This document shows, piece by piece, positions 16,094 through 27,736 of a DNA stretch of 64,000 bases. Source of the DNA: Herbaspirillum chlorophenolicum (lineage in GTDB: Bacteria; Pseudomonadota; Gammaproteobacteria; Burkholderiales; Burkholderiaceae_D); NCBI RefSeq assembly GCF_001189955.1, contig NZ_LFLT01000001.1, forward strand, positions 62,001 to 126,000. The letters run 5' to 3'. The first letter of the stretch is position 1; every line of letters starts with the position of its first letter. The translations under genes were made by a program, and so were the position numbers. The notes beneath the pieces were generated by a model that saw only the letters and a program-made list of their open reading frames with translations, was not told the origin of the DNA and made no database searches.

Positions 16094-16980
16094 CGCTGTG
16101 GTCGGCTTTTCATCAATTCGCCATCGAACCTTTCCAGGAATTCTCCTTCATGCGCCGCGCGCTGGTGGCGGCTTTCGCGTTGGCGCTGGGCAGCGCGCCG
16201 CTGGGCGTGCTGCTGACGCTGCGCCGCATGAGCCTGTTCGGCGAGGCGCTGAGCCACGCGGTGTTGCCGGGCGTGGCGGTGGGCTTCATCTTCTTCGGCT
16301 TGTCGCTGCCGGCGCTGTCGATCGGCGGCTTTGCCGCCGGTGTGCTGGTGGTGGCGGTGGCCGGCTGGATCAGCCGCCATACCGAGATCAAGGAAGATGC
16401 CAGCATGGCCGCCATCTACGTGGTGGCGCTGGCGTTGGGCGTGATCCTGATCTCGCGCCACGGCACCCAGCTCGACCTGTTGCATATCCTGTTCGGCAAC
16501 GTGCTGGGCGTGGACAGCGAAGGCCTGCTGCTGATCGCCGGCGTTGCCAGCGCCAGCGTACTGGCGATCGCCGCGCTCTACCGCGGCCTGCTGCTGGAGA
16601 GTTTCGACCCCGGCTACATGTCGGTCGGGCGCGGCAACGGCCGTGGCGGGGAGGTGTACCAGCAGGCTTTCCTGATGCTGGTGGTGATGAACCTGGTGGC
16701 CTCGTTCCAGACTTTGGGCACGCTGATGGCGGTCGGCCTGATGATGCTGCCGGCAGTGTCCGCGCGGCTGTGGCACGACACCTTGCCGGCCCAGCTGTGC
16801 AACAGCGTGCTGCAGGCGGCCGTGGCCGGCTATGCGGGACTGCTGATTTCGTATTACGCCTCGGTGCCATCCGGCCCGGTGATCATCGTTTGCGCCGGCG
16901 CCTTGTACGCGCTCTCGCTGCTGTTTGCGCCGCGCGGCTGGCTGCCGCGCCTGCTGAAGCGCCCGCACCTGCGTGGCTGA
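16090..16980 (+). CDS. zinc/manganese-type ABC transporter permease (ABC-3 family)
   Basis: 296 residues with about eight membrane helices. The start at 16090 overlaps the ATPase stop. ABC-3 family features: EFSFMRRALVAAFALALGSA as the first cytoplasmic loop and helix, RRMSLFGEALSHAVLPGVAVGF, GWISRHTEIKEDASMAAIYV and a late TLMAVGLMMLPAVSARLW. It forms the inner-membrane channel with the preceding ATPase and receives metal from the binding protein encoded 30 bp downstream. Confidence 0.9.
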   Translation: MTLWSAFHQFAIEPFQEFSFMRRALVAAFALALGSAPLGVLLTLRRMSLFGEALSHAVLPGVAVGFIFFGLSLPALSIGGFAAGVLVVAVAGWISRHTEIKEDASMAAIYVVALALGVILISRHGTQLDLLHILFGNVLGVDSEGLLLIAGVASASVLAIAALYRGLLLESFDPGYMSVGRGNGRGGEVYQQAFLMLVVMNLVASFQTLGTLMAVGLMMLPAVSARLWHDTLPAQLCNSVLQAAVAGYAGLLISYYASVPSGPVIIVCAGALYALSLLFAPRGWLPRLLKRPHLRG

Positions 16981-17010
16981 ATTTTTCCTTCGCTTCTTCC
17001 CGGAGTCCGT

Positions 17011-17943
17011 ATGAGCTTGCTTCGTCCTTTTTCCCTTTTGCTGGCCGCGCTGGCGTTGGCCGCGAGCCTGCCGGCAAGCGCCGCCGAGCGTATCCCCGTG
17101 GTGGCCAGTTTCAGCATCCTGGGCGATATTGTCGCCAATGTCGGCGGTGACCGTATTGCCGTCACCACGCTGGTCGGTCCGGATGAGGACGCCCACGTGT
17201 TCCAGCCGGCGCCGGACGACATCAAGGCGGTGTCGCGCGCCAGGCTGGTGGTGGTCAACGGCCTGGGTTTCGAGGGCTGGATGGAACGCCTGGCGCAGTC
17301 GGCCAATTACCGCGGCGACATCGTCATCGCCTCGGCCGGCATCAATGCACGCGAGCGGGTGGGCGATGATGACCACGGCGACCATGACCACGACGATCAC
17401 CATCATCATGGCAAGGACGACCCGCACGCCTGGCAGAACCCGCAGAACGTGATCGTCTACACGCGCAACATCGCCGCCGCGCTGGCCAAGCTGGACCCTG
17501 CCGGCGCCGATGCTTATCGCAAGAACGGCGAGGCGTATGTCGGCAAGTTGCAGGAACTGGACCGCTGGGCCAGCCAGCAATTCGCGCAGATCCCGGATGC
17601 CAGGCGCCGCGTGATCACCTCGCATGATGCCTTCGAATATTTCGGTGCACGCTACAAGGTGCGCTTCCTGGCCGCGCAGGGCGTGTCCACCGACAGTGAA
17701 CCCAGCGCCAAGCAAGTGGCGGCATTGATTCGCCAGATCCGCACCGAGAAGATCAAGGCTCTCTTTTTCGAGAACATGAGCAACCCGAAACTGCTGCAGC
17801 AGATCGCGCGCGAAGCAGGCGTCACGCCTGGCGGCAAGCTGTATGCCGATGCGCTCTCCAGGGCAGGCGGGCCGGCGCCGGATTATCTGGCATTGATGCG
17901 TTACAACGTCGGCCAATTGCTGGAGAAGATTCGTTTGAATTAA
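17011..17943 (+). CDS. periplasmic zinc-binding protein of ABC transporter (ZnuA-like, cluster A-I)
   Basis: 310 residues with a Sec signal peptide (cleavage after LPASA). Likely ligands: His in EDAHVFQP, His in DDPHAWQNP and His in ITSHDAFEYF. The third position is Glu in manganese receptors such as PsaA, so His here favours zinc. A fourth site may be Asp in LYADALS. A His/Asp-rich loop at about residues 119-139 (HGDHDHDDHHHH) precedes the second ligand, as in ZnuA proteins. CGGAG precedes the ATG. Last gene of the rightward zinc unit. Confidence 0.9.
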   Translation: MSLLRPFSLLLAALALAASLPASAAERIPVVASFSILGDIVANVGGDRIAVTTLVGPDEDAHVFQPAPDDIKAVSRARLVVVNGLGFEGWMERLAQSANYRGDIVIASAGINARERVGDDDHGDHDHDDHHHHGKDDPHAWQNPQNVIVYTRNIAAALAKLDPAGADAYRKNGEAYVGKLQELDRWASQQFAQIPDARRRVITSHDAFEYFGARYKVRFLAAQGVSTDSEPSAKQVAALIRQIRTEKIKALFFENMSNPKLLQQIAREAGVTPGGKLYADALSRAGGPAPDYLALMRYNVGQLLEKIRLN

Positions 17944-18069
17944 GCACCTGTGCCCGATTTCTCCGGGAGCGGGTCCTGTAACAGCCAATTGCCAAATCGC
18001 GTATGCTTGTCGCCTCTGCGCCGGAGAGGTTCCGGCGTTCCATTCATATCCAATAAGGAGAAGACAAGC

Positions 18070-18387
18070 ATGAGCACCATCACCGTCGTGGCCATCATCA
18101 CTGCCAAGCCCGGCAAGCGCGAAGAGTTGCTGAAACTCGGCCGCGCCAACCTCGCCGCCGTGCGTGCCGAAGAGGGCTGCATCGAATACAGCCTGGCGGT
18201 CGATGTGGACGGTTTCGGTCCCAACCAGGCGCCGATGGGCCCTGACACCTTTGCCTTCATCGAGAAATGGACCAGCGAAGATGCGCTGCGCCTGCACTTT
18301 ACGCTGCCGCACATGATCGATTACCGCGAGAAGTCCAAGGACCTGATCGCCGAGCGTGCGGTGCATGTGCTGAAATCGGCCGACTGA
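18070..18387 (+). CDS. antibiotic biosynthesis monooxygenase-domain protein (YgiN-like)
   Basis: 105 residues. ATG at 18070 after AATAAGGAG. A single ABM ferredoxin-like domain: TVVAIITAKPGKREELLKLG, EEGCIEYSLAVDVDG, FAFIEKWTSEDALRLHFTLP and HVLKSAD. Members include quinol monooxygenases such as YgiN, cofactor-free enzymes acting on quinols or aromatics. The conserved His in the helix (LRLHF) is present. Transcribed separately from the zinc unit, 126 bp downstream; substrate unknown. Confidence 0.8.
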   Translation: MSTITVVAIITAKPGKREELLKLGRANLAAVRAEEGCIEYSLAVDVDGFGPNQAPMGPDTFAFIEKWTSEDALRLHFTLPHMIDYREKSKDLIAERAVHVLKSAD

Positions 18388-18483
18388 TCCTGCCGTCGCC
18401 CTGACGAAAGTCAGGGCCCAGCGTCGTTAAAGTGCCGCCGAAGGCGCAACGAACGCCGCTGCAATTCTCCTGTCCCACCCACC

Positions 18484-19422
18484 TCAATGCTCCCCGGGGA
18501 AGTCCGCCGGATGCGTACGCTGCGGATCGTAGGCGGAAGCCTGCCCCATCTGCATCAGCCATGTGATGAACGTCTTGAGCGCCGGGTTGGCATCGGCGGC
18601 GCTGCGGTACATCATGTGGAACCCCTCCCCATGCAGCACCACTTCCGGAAACAATTGCACCAGGCGTCCATGCGCCAGGTCGTCGTCGACCAGGGCCAGC
18701 GTGCCCATGGCCACGCCAAGGTCGGTGGCGGCGGCCTGCAGGCTGAGGAAGAAGTGTTCGTAGACGGTGCCCGGCATTTTCTTGCGGACCGCCACGCCGG
18801 CCTTGCTCAGCCATTGCGACCAGGCCAGTGAACGGATGGAGAGGTGGATCAGCGGCATTTCCACCAGGTCGCGCGGCGTCTTGACCGGATGCAGCTCAAG
18901 GAAATGCGGGGAAGCCAGCGGCGCCGAGACGTCGTCCAGGAAGCGCACGCATTCGTAGCCGCTGCGTTCCAGCGGGCTGCGCCACAGGATCACGTCGAAC
19001 GGGTCCTTCACATCTTCGAAGTGCTCCGACATGGTGGTGGTCACGCGCACTTCGATGCGCGGGTTGTCTATCTGGAACTGCGACAGGCGCGGGATCAGCC
19101 AGCGCATCGCCACCGAGGGCGCGGCGATCAGGCGTACCACCCGGCTCTTGCCGGCCAGCGTCAGCTGTTCGGCCGCCAGCGCGATACGGTCCAAGCTGGC
19201 CTTGACCTCGCCATAGAAGGCCAGCGCTGCCTCTGTTGGCTCCACACCACGCGACTGGCGCAAAAACAACGGCTGGCCGAAGTATTCCTCCAGGGTCTTG
19301 ATCTGCTGGCTGACCGCGCTGTGGGTGATGAATAACTCCTGGGCCGCCAGCGTCAGACTCCGCGTCCGGACTGCCGCTTCGAACACTTTGAGGGTTTTCA
19401 GTGGGGGCAGGGAGGAGGCCAT
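18484..19422 (-). CDS. LysR-family regulator, GcvA-like
   Basis: 312 residues. The start MASSLPPLKTLKVFEAAVRT at 19422 matches the usual GcvA-type N-terminus; an upstream in-frame TTG at 19494 would add 24 unusual residues. No ribosome site is seen, so the mRNA may have a short or no leader. The wHTH is RSLTLAAQELFITHSAVSQQ and IKTLEEYFGQPLF. The effector domain follows, with VRVTTTMSEHFEDVKDPFDV. It is divergent from the small gene at 19526 and convergent with the monooxygenase gene. Its target is unknown. Confidence 0.88.
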   Translation of the reverse strand: MASSLPPLKTLKVFEAAVRTRSLTLAAQELFITHSAVSQQIKTLEEYFGQPLFLRQSRGVEPTEAALAFYGEVKASLDRIALAAEQLTLAGKSRVVRLIAAPSVAMRWLIPRLSQFQIDNPRIEVRVTTTMSEHFEDVKDPFDVILWRSPLERSGYECVRFLDDVSAPLASPHFLELHPVKTPRDLVEMPLIHLSIRSLAWSQWLSKAGVAVRKKMPGTVYEHFFLSLQAAATDLGVAMGTLALVDDDLAHGRLVQLFPEVVLHGEGFHMMYRSAADANPALKTFITWLMQMGQASAYDPQRTHPADFPGEH

Positions 19423-19424
19423 GA

Positions 19425-19571
19425 TGTTAGAAAAACTTATATTGGTGTCGGAAAATGTTGCTTTGCAAAAGCCGGGGGCGACCTTATTCTTCAATCACCG
19501 AAACGTTTAACAGTGAGTGAAGATCATGTCTACCGTTAGTATATTTGTAAAAGATGCCGGTTTTTCTAACA
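19425..19571. repeat. 12-bp perfect inverted repeat flanking a divergent promoter region
   Basis: TGTTAGAAAAAC at 19425-19436 and its exact complement GTTTTTCTAACA at 19560-19571 bracket the intergenic region. The first lies 2 bp outside the LysR start, the second inside codons 12-15 of the small divergent gene. They could be a pair of looped operators for the LysR protein. Confidence 0.5.
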
Positions 19572-19780
19572 ATTTGCGCGCCCTGGTCGAGCTGGCCAAG
19601 TTTGCGGCCCAACGCGTCATCGCCGCCCACGCCCTGCAACCGGTGCGCAACGATGCCTCCGAACTGCACGACGCGGCTTATTTCGAAGGCGTGGCAGACC
19701 ACGTTGAGCTGGAAAACCGCCTGCGCCAACTGGAAAGCGGCCACCTGCAAGCCGTATGGAAGCTGCAATCGCAGATCTGA
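19526..19780 (+). CDS. small conserved-looking protein, function unknown
   Basis: 84 residues from ATG at 19526 (GTG at 19517 in frame would add three). GAGTGAAG lies just before the ATG. The sequence is MSTVSIFVKDAGFSNNLRAL, then a helical middle and an acidic/charged end ELENRLRQLESGHLQAVWKL that could form a short coiled coil. The end recalls small DUF3563-type proteins, but I am not sure. Divergent from the LysR gene. No membrane helix or signal peptide. Confidence 0.6.
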   Translation: MSTVSIFVKDAGFSNNLRALVELAKFAAQRVIAAHALQPVRNDASELHDAAYFEGVADHVELENRLRQLESGHLQAVWKLQSQI

Positions 19781-20017
19781 TGCAAGCCCGCAGGGCAAGC
19801 AACTACCGCCGCGCCATCGAGGCCGGCAAGCCAGGCATGAAGTCGCAAGCCATTGAAGCAAGCTGTCGGACTCGGCGAGTCGCGACACCATAGAAAAGAG
19901 ACCGGCTCCAGATCTTCCGATGGTCGGAGCCGCGGACGGACAAGGTCGATGTCCCGTCCAGACCTGCAGATGCCAGGCGCAAGCAGCCCTTGGGCTGTAT
20001 TGCAAATTCCCGCCATG

Positions 20018-20045
20018 ACCCCGCTGACGCGGGGTTTGTTGTTTC
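20018..20045 (+). terminator. intrinsic terminator
   Basis: ACCCCGC (20018-20024) pairs with GCGGGGT (20029-20035), followed by TTGTTGTTT. It lies in the 504-bp gap 19781-20284, about 240 bp after the small gene. The rest of the gap shows no supported gene or promoter. Confidence 0.65.
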
Positions 20046-20284
20046 TGCTCCCCGCATTGCCCGCCGCCGTTGTTGCGGCGCATCCTCTGTTCGAAATGAC
20101 TTTGAAATAAGCCGCTGCTATATTGATTCGCAGGGATGGATTGCCGTGCGCGGCCAATGTTGCCGAGGGGAATCGCGCAACGTTGCCGCATGGTTCGCCA
20201 GCCATGACCGCGACAGCCACGCACAGGCGTCGACAACAACATCAGATGTTCCATTGTCTTGCGTCATCATTCAAGGGGAAAGCC

Positions 20285-22294
20285 ATGCTGTCGTCGTTAC
20301 GCGCACGTTTGATCGTGATCTGTGTCCTGATCGTGGCGGTCGCCATGATCGTCCTTTCCGCCGCCAACATCTTTACCGTGCGGCGCGATACCCTGGCGGC
20401 GTTGCAGGCCCAGACCGCCCAACTGACCGACAGCCACGCGGCCAACATCGCCGAGTGGGTACGCAGCAAGCGCACCATCACCGCTTCCATGAAACAGGCG
20501 CTCAAGCAGAGCGACGTGCTGCCCATCGTCGCCGCGGCGATGGAAGCGGGCGCCTTCGACGATGCCTATATCGGCTATCCCGACAAGCGCATGCTGGCGC
20601 TGCATCCCATGCCGGAAGGCTACGACCCGACCTCCCGGCCCTGGTACCAGCAGGCGGTGAACGTGGGCAAGCCGGTGCTGACCGCACCGTATGTGGACGC
20701 GACCACCGGCAAGCTGGTGGTGACCTTTGCTGAAGCCGTGGGCGGCAAGGACAACCTGCAGGCCGTGGTCGGTTCGGACGTGCAGCTCGATAACGTGGTG
20801 CGCAACGTTGCCGGCATCAAGCCTACGCCGGGCAGTTTCGCTTTCATCGTCGGCAAGGACGGCGTGATCGTCACGCATCCCAACAAGGAACTGGCCTTGA
20901 AGCCGGTATCCGCGCTCGACCAGAGCCTGAGCGCGCAATCGCTGGCATCCATGCGCCAGGGAGATGAAGTCAATATCGGCGGCGCCCACTACATGCTGTT
21001 CGTGCAGCCCATCGAGGGCACCGACTGGTCGCTGGCAGTGGCGCTCGACTACGCCGAGGCAACCCACTCGATCCGCGCGCTGATGGCCTTGTCGGCGGTG
21101 CTTGCGGTGCTGGCTATCGTGGTGGCCGCGGTGCTGCTGACGCTGACCATCACCGGCATGTTGCGCCGGCTGGGCGTGGTACGGGATGTGATGGAAGACA
21201 TCGCTTCCGGTGAAGGCGACCTGACGCGCCGCCTGGATACGCAAGGGCGCGACGAGCTGTCGCAGATCTCGGGCGCCTTCAATCGCTTTGCCGACAAGAT
21301 CTCGAAAACCCTGCTGGAAATTCGCCGCGCGAGCGAATCGGTGAAAACGTCTTCTGGCGAGATTGCTTCCGGCAACCTCGATCTTTCCGGCCGCACCGAG
21401 CAACAGGCCAGTTCGCTGGAGGAGACCGCCTCGGCGATGGAGGAGCTGACCTCCACCGTCAAGCAAAATGCCGATAATGCGCGCCAGGCCAACCAGCTGG
21501 CGGTGTCGGCGTCAGAGGTGGCGGTGCAGGGTGGAGAAGTGGTGGGGCAAGTGGTCGAAACCATGAGCTCGATCAATGACTCCTCGCGCAAGATCGTGGA
21601 CATTATCAGCGTGATCGACGGCATTGCTTTCCAGACCAATATCCTGGCGCTCAACGCCGCGGTGGAAGCGGCGCGCGCCGGTGAGCAGGGCCGCGGCTTC
21701 GCGGTGGTGGCATCCGAAGTGCGCTCGCTGGCCCAGCGCAGCGCCACCGCTGCCAAGGAAATCAAGGGGCTGATCGACGATTCCGTGCACAAGGTGGAAG
21801 TCGGCAGCAACCTGGTGCACCAGGCCGGCAGCACCATGACCGAGGTGGTATCCAGCGTGCGCCGGGTGACCGATATCGTCGGCGAAATCAGCGCCGCCAG
21901 CCAGGAGCAGAGTTCGGGGATTAGCGAGATAGGCCGTGCCGTCACGCAGATGGACGAGGCCACCCAGCAAAATGCCGCGCTGGTAGAACAGGCCGCCGCC
22001 GCCGCCCAGTCGTTGCAGGAGCAGGCGGCGCATCTGGCCGGGGTGGTCGCCGGATTCAAGCTGGACGAGGGGCATCTGTCGCCGGCCGCCATTCCGCCGT
22101 CGCGTCCGGCAGCGCCGGTGCGTCCCGCCGTGGCCCATGCGACGGTTCCGGCTGCAGGGCCGAAGAAGCCTGCCATCGCCAAACCGGCTGCTGCTGCGTT
22201 ACCTCCGGGCAAAGCGGCCACTCCCCGAGCCGCTCCCGCAGCGGCGCCCGCCAAGCCCAAGGCGGAGGAGGGCAACGATTGGGAAGAGTTCTGA
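20285..22294 (+). CDS. methyl-accepting chemotaxis protein with Cache-type sensor domain
   Basis: 669 residues; ATG at 20285 after CAAGGGGAAAG. First membrane helix about residues 7-29; a periplasmic dCache-like domain of about 230 residues ([20 protein letters not shown] and [20 protein letters not shown] are typical); second helix about 262-290; HAMP; then the signalling domain with hairpin tip [20 protein letters not shown] about residues 440-460. A Pro/Ala-rich linker leads to a C-terminal NDWEEF, an acidic/aromatic pentapeptide of the kind that tethers CheR/CheB. Cache receptors often bind amino or organic acids; the ligand here is unknown. Confidence 0.92.
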   Translation: MLSSLRARLIVICVLIVAVAMIVLSAANIFTVRRDTLAALQAQTAQLTDSHAANIAEWVRSKRTITASMKQALKQSDVLPIVAAAMEAGAFDDAYIGYPDKRMLALHPMPEGYDPTSRPWYQQAVNVGKPVLTAPYVDATTGKLVVTFAEAVGGKDNLQAVVGSDVQLDNVVRNVAGIKPTPGSFAFIVGKDGVIVTHPNKELALKPVSALDQSLSAQSLASMRQGDEVNIGGAHYMLFVQPIEGTDWSLAVALDYAEATHSIRALMALSAVLAVLAIVVAAVLLTLTITGMLRRLGVVRDVMEDIASGEGDLTRRLDTQGRDELSQISGAFNRFADKISKTLLEIRRASESVKTSSGEIASGNLDLSGRTEQQASSLEETASAMEELTSTVKQNADNARQANQLAVSASEVAVQGGEVVGQVVETMSSINDSSRKIVDIISVIDGIAFQTNILALNAAVEAARAGEQGRGFAVVASEVRSLAQRSATAAKEIKGLIDDSVHKVEVGSNLVHQAGSTMTEVVSSVRRVTDIVGEISAASQEQSSGISEIGRAVTQMDEATQQNAALVEQAAAAAQSLQEQAAHLAGVVAGFKLDEGHLSPAAIPPSRPAAPVRPAVAHATVPAAGPKKPAIAKPAAAALPPGKAATPRAAPAAAPAKPKAEEGNDWEEF

Positions 22295-22335
22295 CATCCT
22301 GGCGCCGCGCCTGACGGGCGCGGCTGCATGCCTGC

Positions 22336-22365
22336 AACCCGGCCTCGCGCCGGGTTTTATTTTAT
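22336..22365 (+). terminator. intrinsic terminator after chemoreceptor gene
   Basis: AACCCGGC (22336-22343) pairs with GCCGGGTT (22349-22356), followed by TTATTTTATT. It lies about 40 bp after the chemoreceptor stop codon. Confidence 0.8.
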
Positions 22366-22504
22366 TGGCGGGGATTCTTCATGAGCCATATGATTGGGCC
22401 TGAGGCGGCTGCGGCAACTGGCGTATCGGACCGGGTGCTGTCATGGCTTTTGCAGGCCTGATGCCGGCACCGCAGGGGGAGCATATTTTTATACGGGGGG
22501 AGTA

Positions 22505-24367
22505 ATGGCGTTCAAGCTCAGACTACAGACGCAGTTGCTGGTGTTGGCTGCAGTGCCGATGCTGGGATTCCTGTTGCTGTGCGCGCATGCCGTGCACGAT
22601 GCGGTGAAGACCGTTGGGCATATGCAGGCGGTCGGCGCCGAGGTGCGGCAGATCCGTTCGTATGATGCCTTGATCGGGGTATTGCAAGTCGAACGCGGCC
22701 GCAGCAATGGCTGGCTGGGCATGGCCCAGGACGGCAGCACGGGAGCCGGCGAAGCGCAGCGTGCGCTGGCCGTTGCCCGGCAACAGACCGGGCAGGTTCT
22801 GGAACGGGCCGGCGCGGACGAGGCATCGTCGTTCAGGCAACGGTTGCTGCAACTGCGCCGAGATATCGATGGGCGTGCATTGGCGGCCGGATCGCTGTTC
22901 GAGCGCTACAGCGGCCTGGTCCAGGATGTCATGGACCGTACTGGCAACCTCATGCGCGGCATCCGGGTGCCTGAACTGACCGATGCGGTGCTGGCGTCGC
23001 AGGCCTTGACCAGCCTGAGCGAAGAAGCGGCGCGCGAGCGAGGCTTGCTCAACGGCGTCATCAGCGCTGGCCGCTATGCCGATGGCGAGCGCGACCAGGT
23101 GATCGCTGCCGGCAGCAACCAGGCCAGGGACGAGCGGCAGCTGTTGATGTTCGCGACGCCCGAGATGCGCAAGCGGTACCAGTCGGTGCAGCAGGCAGCG
23201 CCGGCACGCCGCCTGCTGCAATTGCGTGAGGCCGCATTGCGCGGCGAGTTCGGCGGCCTGGAAGCGCAAGTGTGGTTCGATATCGCGAGCCAGCACATCG
23301 ATGCCCTGCAAAAGCTGCAGGGCGCCCAACTCGATACGATCAGCGCGGAAGCCGGCGCGCTGCTGCATGCTGCCGAACGCACGATGTGGATGCTGGCGGC
23401 AGGCGCCGGCGGCGCCATGCTGTTGACGGCGGGACTGCTGCTGGCGATCAGCCTGCGTATCTTGCGCAGGGTCGGCGGCGACCTCGACCAGGTTGCCGAG
23501 ATCGCCAAGCGGGTGGCGCGCGGGGAACTGGCGCCGGCCGGTAGCGTGCGCAAGGGCGACCGCAGCAGCATCCTGGCGGCCATGCATCATATGGCTGGCA
23601 CGTTGTCGCATGTCGTTGGCGAATTGCAGGCCCGGGCCGGCGCCTTGAGCGCGGTCGCCGGGCAATTGCACGACGCTTCCCTGGCGATCGCGAATGCCAC
23701 CCACGAACAGGCGGCCAGCATCGAGGAAACCTCCACTGCCATGCGCACCGTCAGCGAGGCGATCTACCAAAACAATGAGCATTCGGCGCAAACGGCCAGG
23801 ATCGCCGAGAAATCCAGTACGGAGGCGCTGGAGGGATGCCGTGCGGTATCGTCCACGGTTGCGGCCATGCGCGATGTCGCGGCATCGGTGCGCTATATCG
23901 ACGATATCGCCTATCGCACCAATCTGCTGGCGCTGAATGCGGGGATCGAGGCCGGGCGTGCAGGGATCGAAGGCAAGGGGTTCGCCGTGATCGCAGCGGA
24001 AGTGCGCAAGCTGGCCGAACATTCGCAGGGGGCTGCGCAGGATGTGTCCACCATCACGGGGGATAGCCTGCAGACCGCGGAAGAAGCCGGCGAATTATTG
24101 AACCAGCTGGTGCCGTCGATCCGCCATACGGCTGAACTGGTGGCGCGCATCAGCAGCACGTCGCAGCAGCAGGCGCGCGACCTGGCGCAGATCAATGTCG
24201 CCGTCGAGCAATTTTCCGGTTCGTTGCAATACAACGCCGACACGTCGAACCGATTGTCTGTCACCGCGCAAGAGATGCGGGTGCAGGCCTACGGCTTGCT
24301 GGAACTGGTGCAGTTCTTCAAGGCTTCGCCGGCCACGGAGCATGGCGCGGGCCTGAAACCTTCCTGA
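22505..24367 (+). CDS. chemoreceptor with NIT (nitrate/nitrite-sensing type) domain
   Basis: 620 residues; ATG at 22505 after a GGGGGGAG tract. Membrane helix about residues 10-27 ([18 protein letters not shown]), a large helical periplasmic region with NIT-like repeats ([18 protein letters not shown] and [19 protein letters not shown]), second helix about 297-320, HAMP and MCP signalling domain. The tip is [20 protein letters not shown], with AYR and G where most have AFQ and A. No C-terminal tether pentapeptide is present, unlike the receptors at 20285 and 38271. NIT domains sense nitrate and nitrite in some proteins; that role here is inference. Confidence 0.88.
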   Translation: MAFKLRLQTQLLVLAAVPMLGFLLLCAHAVHDAVKTVGHMQAVGAEVRQIRSYDALIGVLQVERGRSNGWLGMAQDGSTGAGEAQRALAVARQQTGQVLERAGADEASSFRQRLLQLRRDIDGRALAAGSLFERYSGLVQDVMDRTGNLMRGIRVPELTDAVLASQALTSLSEEAARERGLLNGVISAGRYADGERDQVIAAGSNQARDERQLLMFATPEMRKRYQSVQQAAPARRLLQLREAALRGEFGGLEAQVWFDIASQHIDALQKLQGAQLDTISAEAGALLHAAERTMWMLAAGAGGAMLLTAGLLLAISLRILRRVGGDLDQVAEIAKRVARGELAPAGSVRKGDRSSILAAMHHMAGTLSHVVGELQARAGALSAVAGQLHDASLAIANATHEQAASIEETSTAMRTVSEAIYQNNEHSAQTARIAEKSSTEALEGCRAVSSTVAAMRDVAASVRYIDDIAYRTNLLALNAGIEAGRAGIEGKGFAVIAAEVRKLAEHSQGAAQDVSTITGDSLQTAEEAGELLNQLVPSIRHTAELVARISSTSQQQARDLAQINVAVEQFSGSLQYNADTSNRLSVTAQEMRVQAYGLLELVQFFKASPATEHGAGLKPS

Positions 24368-24379
24368 TGCAAGTGCCGG

Positions 24380-25180
24380 TCAGCTGTGCCGCGCCAGCAG
24401 GCGCATGCGGCCAAACAATTGCTGCATGCCGCTGTGCTCGATGAAGCTCAGGTTGTAGGGGTGTTCCGCCACCGCGCGCGGGAAGGCTTCGACCAGCGGC
24501 AGGCTGTGCAACTGTTCGGCGATCTTGCCCCATAGCACCAGTGTCGGCAGCGCGCTGCCGCGCGCCGCTGCATGTTCTGCCATGGCGCGCAGCACGGTGT
24601 CGAAGAACGGCTTCCAGGCCTTGGCATCCTTGACAGGCGCCACGTGTGAGCGAAACACCAGGCTGGCGTTGAGCAGCAGGAAACCTTGCGCTTCCAGGTT
24701 GGATTGCAGGTCGGCCAGGGTCTGGATCGTACCTTGCGTATCGGCTTGCGCCTTGGCCGCAATGCCCGCCAGTGCGTCGCCGCTGGTATTGCCGGCCTGC
24801 AGCGCGCCATCGGCCACCAGCAGCATTTTCATGAAATTGCGCAGGGAAGTAGCGCGGTTGACCTGCTTGGACAAGCCCTTGTCCGACCAGAGCGAACCCA
24901 CCGCGCCATCCATGAAGCACACCCCGGTGGCACTGGCGGCGCGCGGGTAGGGACCTTCGCCGACCAGCACATAGCGCACGGCATCCATGGGCTGCTTGAA
25001 TGCGGCGAAGATGCGGCCTTCGGTGGGCAGGTAGTTGTCTTGCGCCAGCGCGCCCAGGTAGGCCGGGTCGGCCTTGGCGATCGCCTCAAGCCCCTCGCGC
25101 AGCGCGGCGTGCCAGGAGGGATCGGCGGTCTGGATCAGGCCCAGCAGGTCGGCGGGGAGAGAGGCGGAATGCGTGGTCAT
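24380..25180 (-). CDS. uracil-DNA glycosylase-fold protein, divergent active site
   Basis: 266 residues, soluble. The order of family-1 uracil-DNA glycosylase motifs can be followed: YVLVGEGPYPRAASATGVCF (about residues 70-89) where Ung has GQDPYH, then RATSLRNFMKMLL (Ung PSLRN), GFLLLNASLVFR (Ung LLLN), LVLWGKIAEQL (Ung LLWG) and AEHPYNLSF (Ung HPSPLS). The water-activating Asp of GQDPYH is Gly76 here, and the following His is Pro. The HP motif at the end is kept. It may be catalytically altered, use Glu75, or have a non-repair role. It lies 141 bp downstream of uvrB on the same strand. Confidence 0.7.
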   Translation of the reverse strand: MTTHSASLPADLLGLIQTADPSWHAALREGLEAIAKADPAYLGALAQDNYLPTEGRIFAAFKQPMDAVRYVLVGEGPYPRAASATGVCFMDGAVGSLWSDKGLSKQVNRATSLRNFMKMLLVADGALQAGNTSGDALAGIAAKAQADTQGTIQTLADLQSNLEAQGFLLLNASLVFRSHVAPVKDAKAWKPFFDTVLRAMAEHAAARGSALPTLVLWGKIAEQLHSLPLVEAFPRAVAEHPYNLSFIEHSGMQQLFGRMRLLARHS

Positions 25181-25272
25181 GGGGAAGCTTGCGGCGTGGC
25201 CGTCGTGGGAAATGGCGGCATTGTATAACGGCGGGTTTGGGGGATCGGTGCGCAGCGCGGTGAACGATGCGG

Positions 25273-25292
25273 GTCCCTGCTTTCGCAGGGAC
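25273..25292. repeat. REP-like short palindrome
   Basis: GTCCCTGC (25273-25280), TTTC, GCAGGGAC (25285-25292): a perfect 8-bp stem with a 4-base loop, followed by GACC. It lies between the end of uvrB and the glycosylase-fold gene and looks like one unit of an intergenic repeat family. It may stabilise or terminate the uvrB transcript. Confidence 0.5.
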
Positions 25293-25321
25293 GACCGAGG
25301 ATGGTTGCAGGCGCCGGACGA

Positions 25322-27403
<2,082 letters not shown>

Positions 27404-27612
27404 GGTGGTCGGTAACCCGCTTCGGTTGAGGTTTGCCTGCTTCCGGTGCGGCCGCATGCCTGAAAAGAGGGCGTTGCAGGCCGGAAATGCCGGACGCGCG
27501 AATGCGTCATAGATGCAGGCGGAGACGCCGTCTTCAAGGCGAAAAGGCGGCGGATATGTCATTTCTGCATGGAAGCATGCAGATTCAGCCTGGTTTTACA
27601 CCTGCCTGTATC

Positions 27613-27641
27613 TGTGATTAGGCACCGGGATTTGCTAGAAT
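27613..27641 (+). promoter_or_regulatory. extended -10 promoter for the aminotransferase gene
   Basis: TGCTAGAAT at 27633-27641 has both the TG extension and a good -10 (TAGAAT). TGTGAT 17 bp upstream is a weak -35. It reads toward the aminotransferase start at 27737. The rest of the 333-bp gap between the divergent genes shows nothing else clear. Confidence 0.55.
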
Positions 27642-27736
27642 GTGGTGTTGCAAAACGGTGCAGGGCTGGCAACCTCGGCCATGCATCCATCCACTCCTGC
27701 AGCGCTCCGTTGCAGCTAACTTTTCATGTTATCACG

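Noticed and set aside
16060-18366. Long open frame on the reverse strand (about 768 codons) across the zinc permease and binding-protein genes
   Set aside because: It is antisense to three well-supported genes, its product is low-complexity His/Gln/Arg-rich, and no family is recognisable. High GC with third-position bias opens such frames.
27404-27736. LexA box in the uvrB promoter region
   Set aside because: No CTGT-N8-ACAG-like site was found in the gap.
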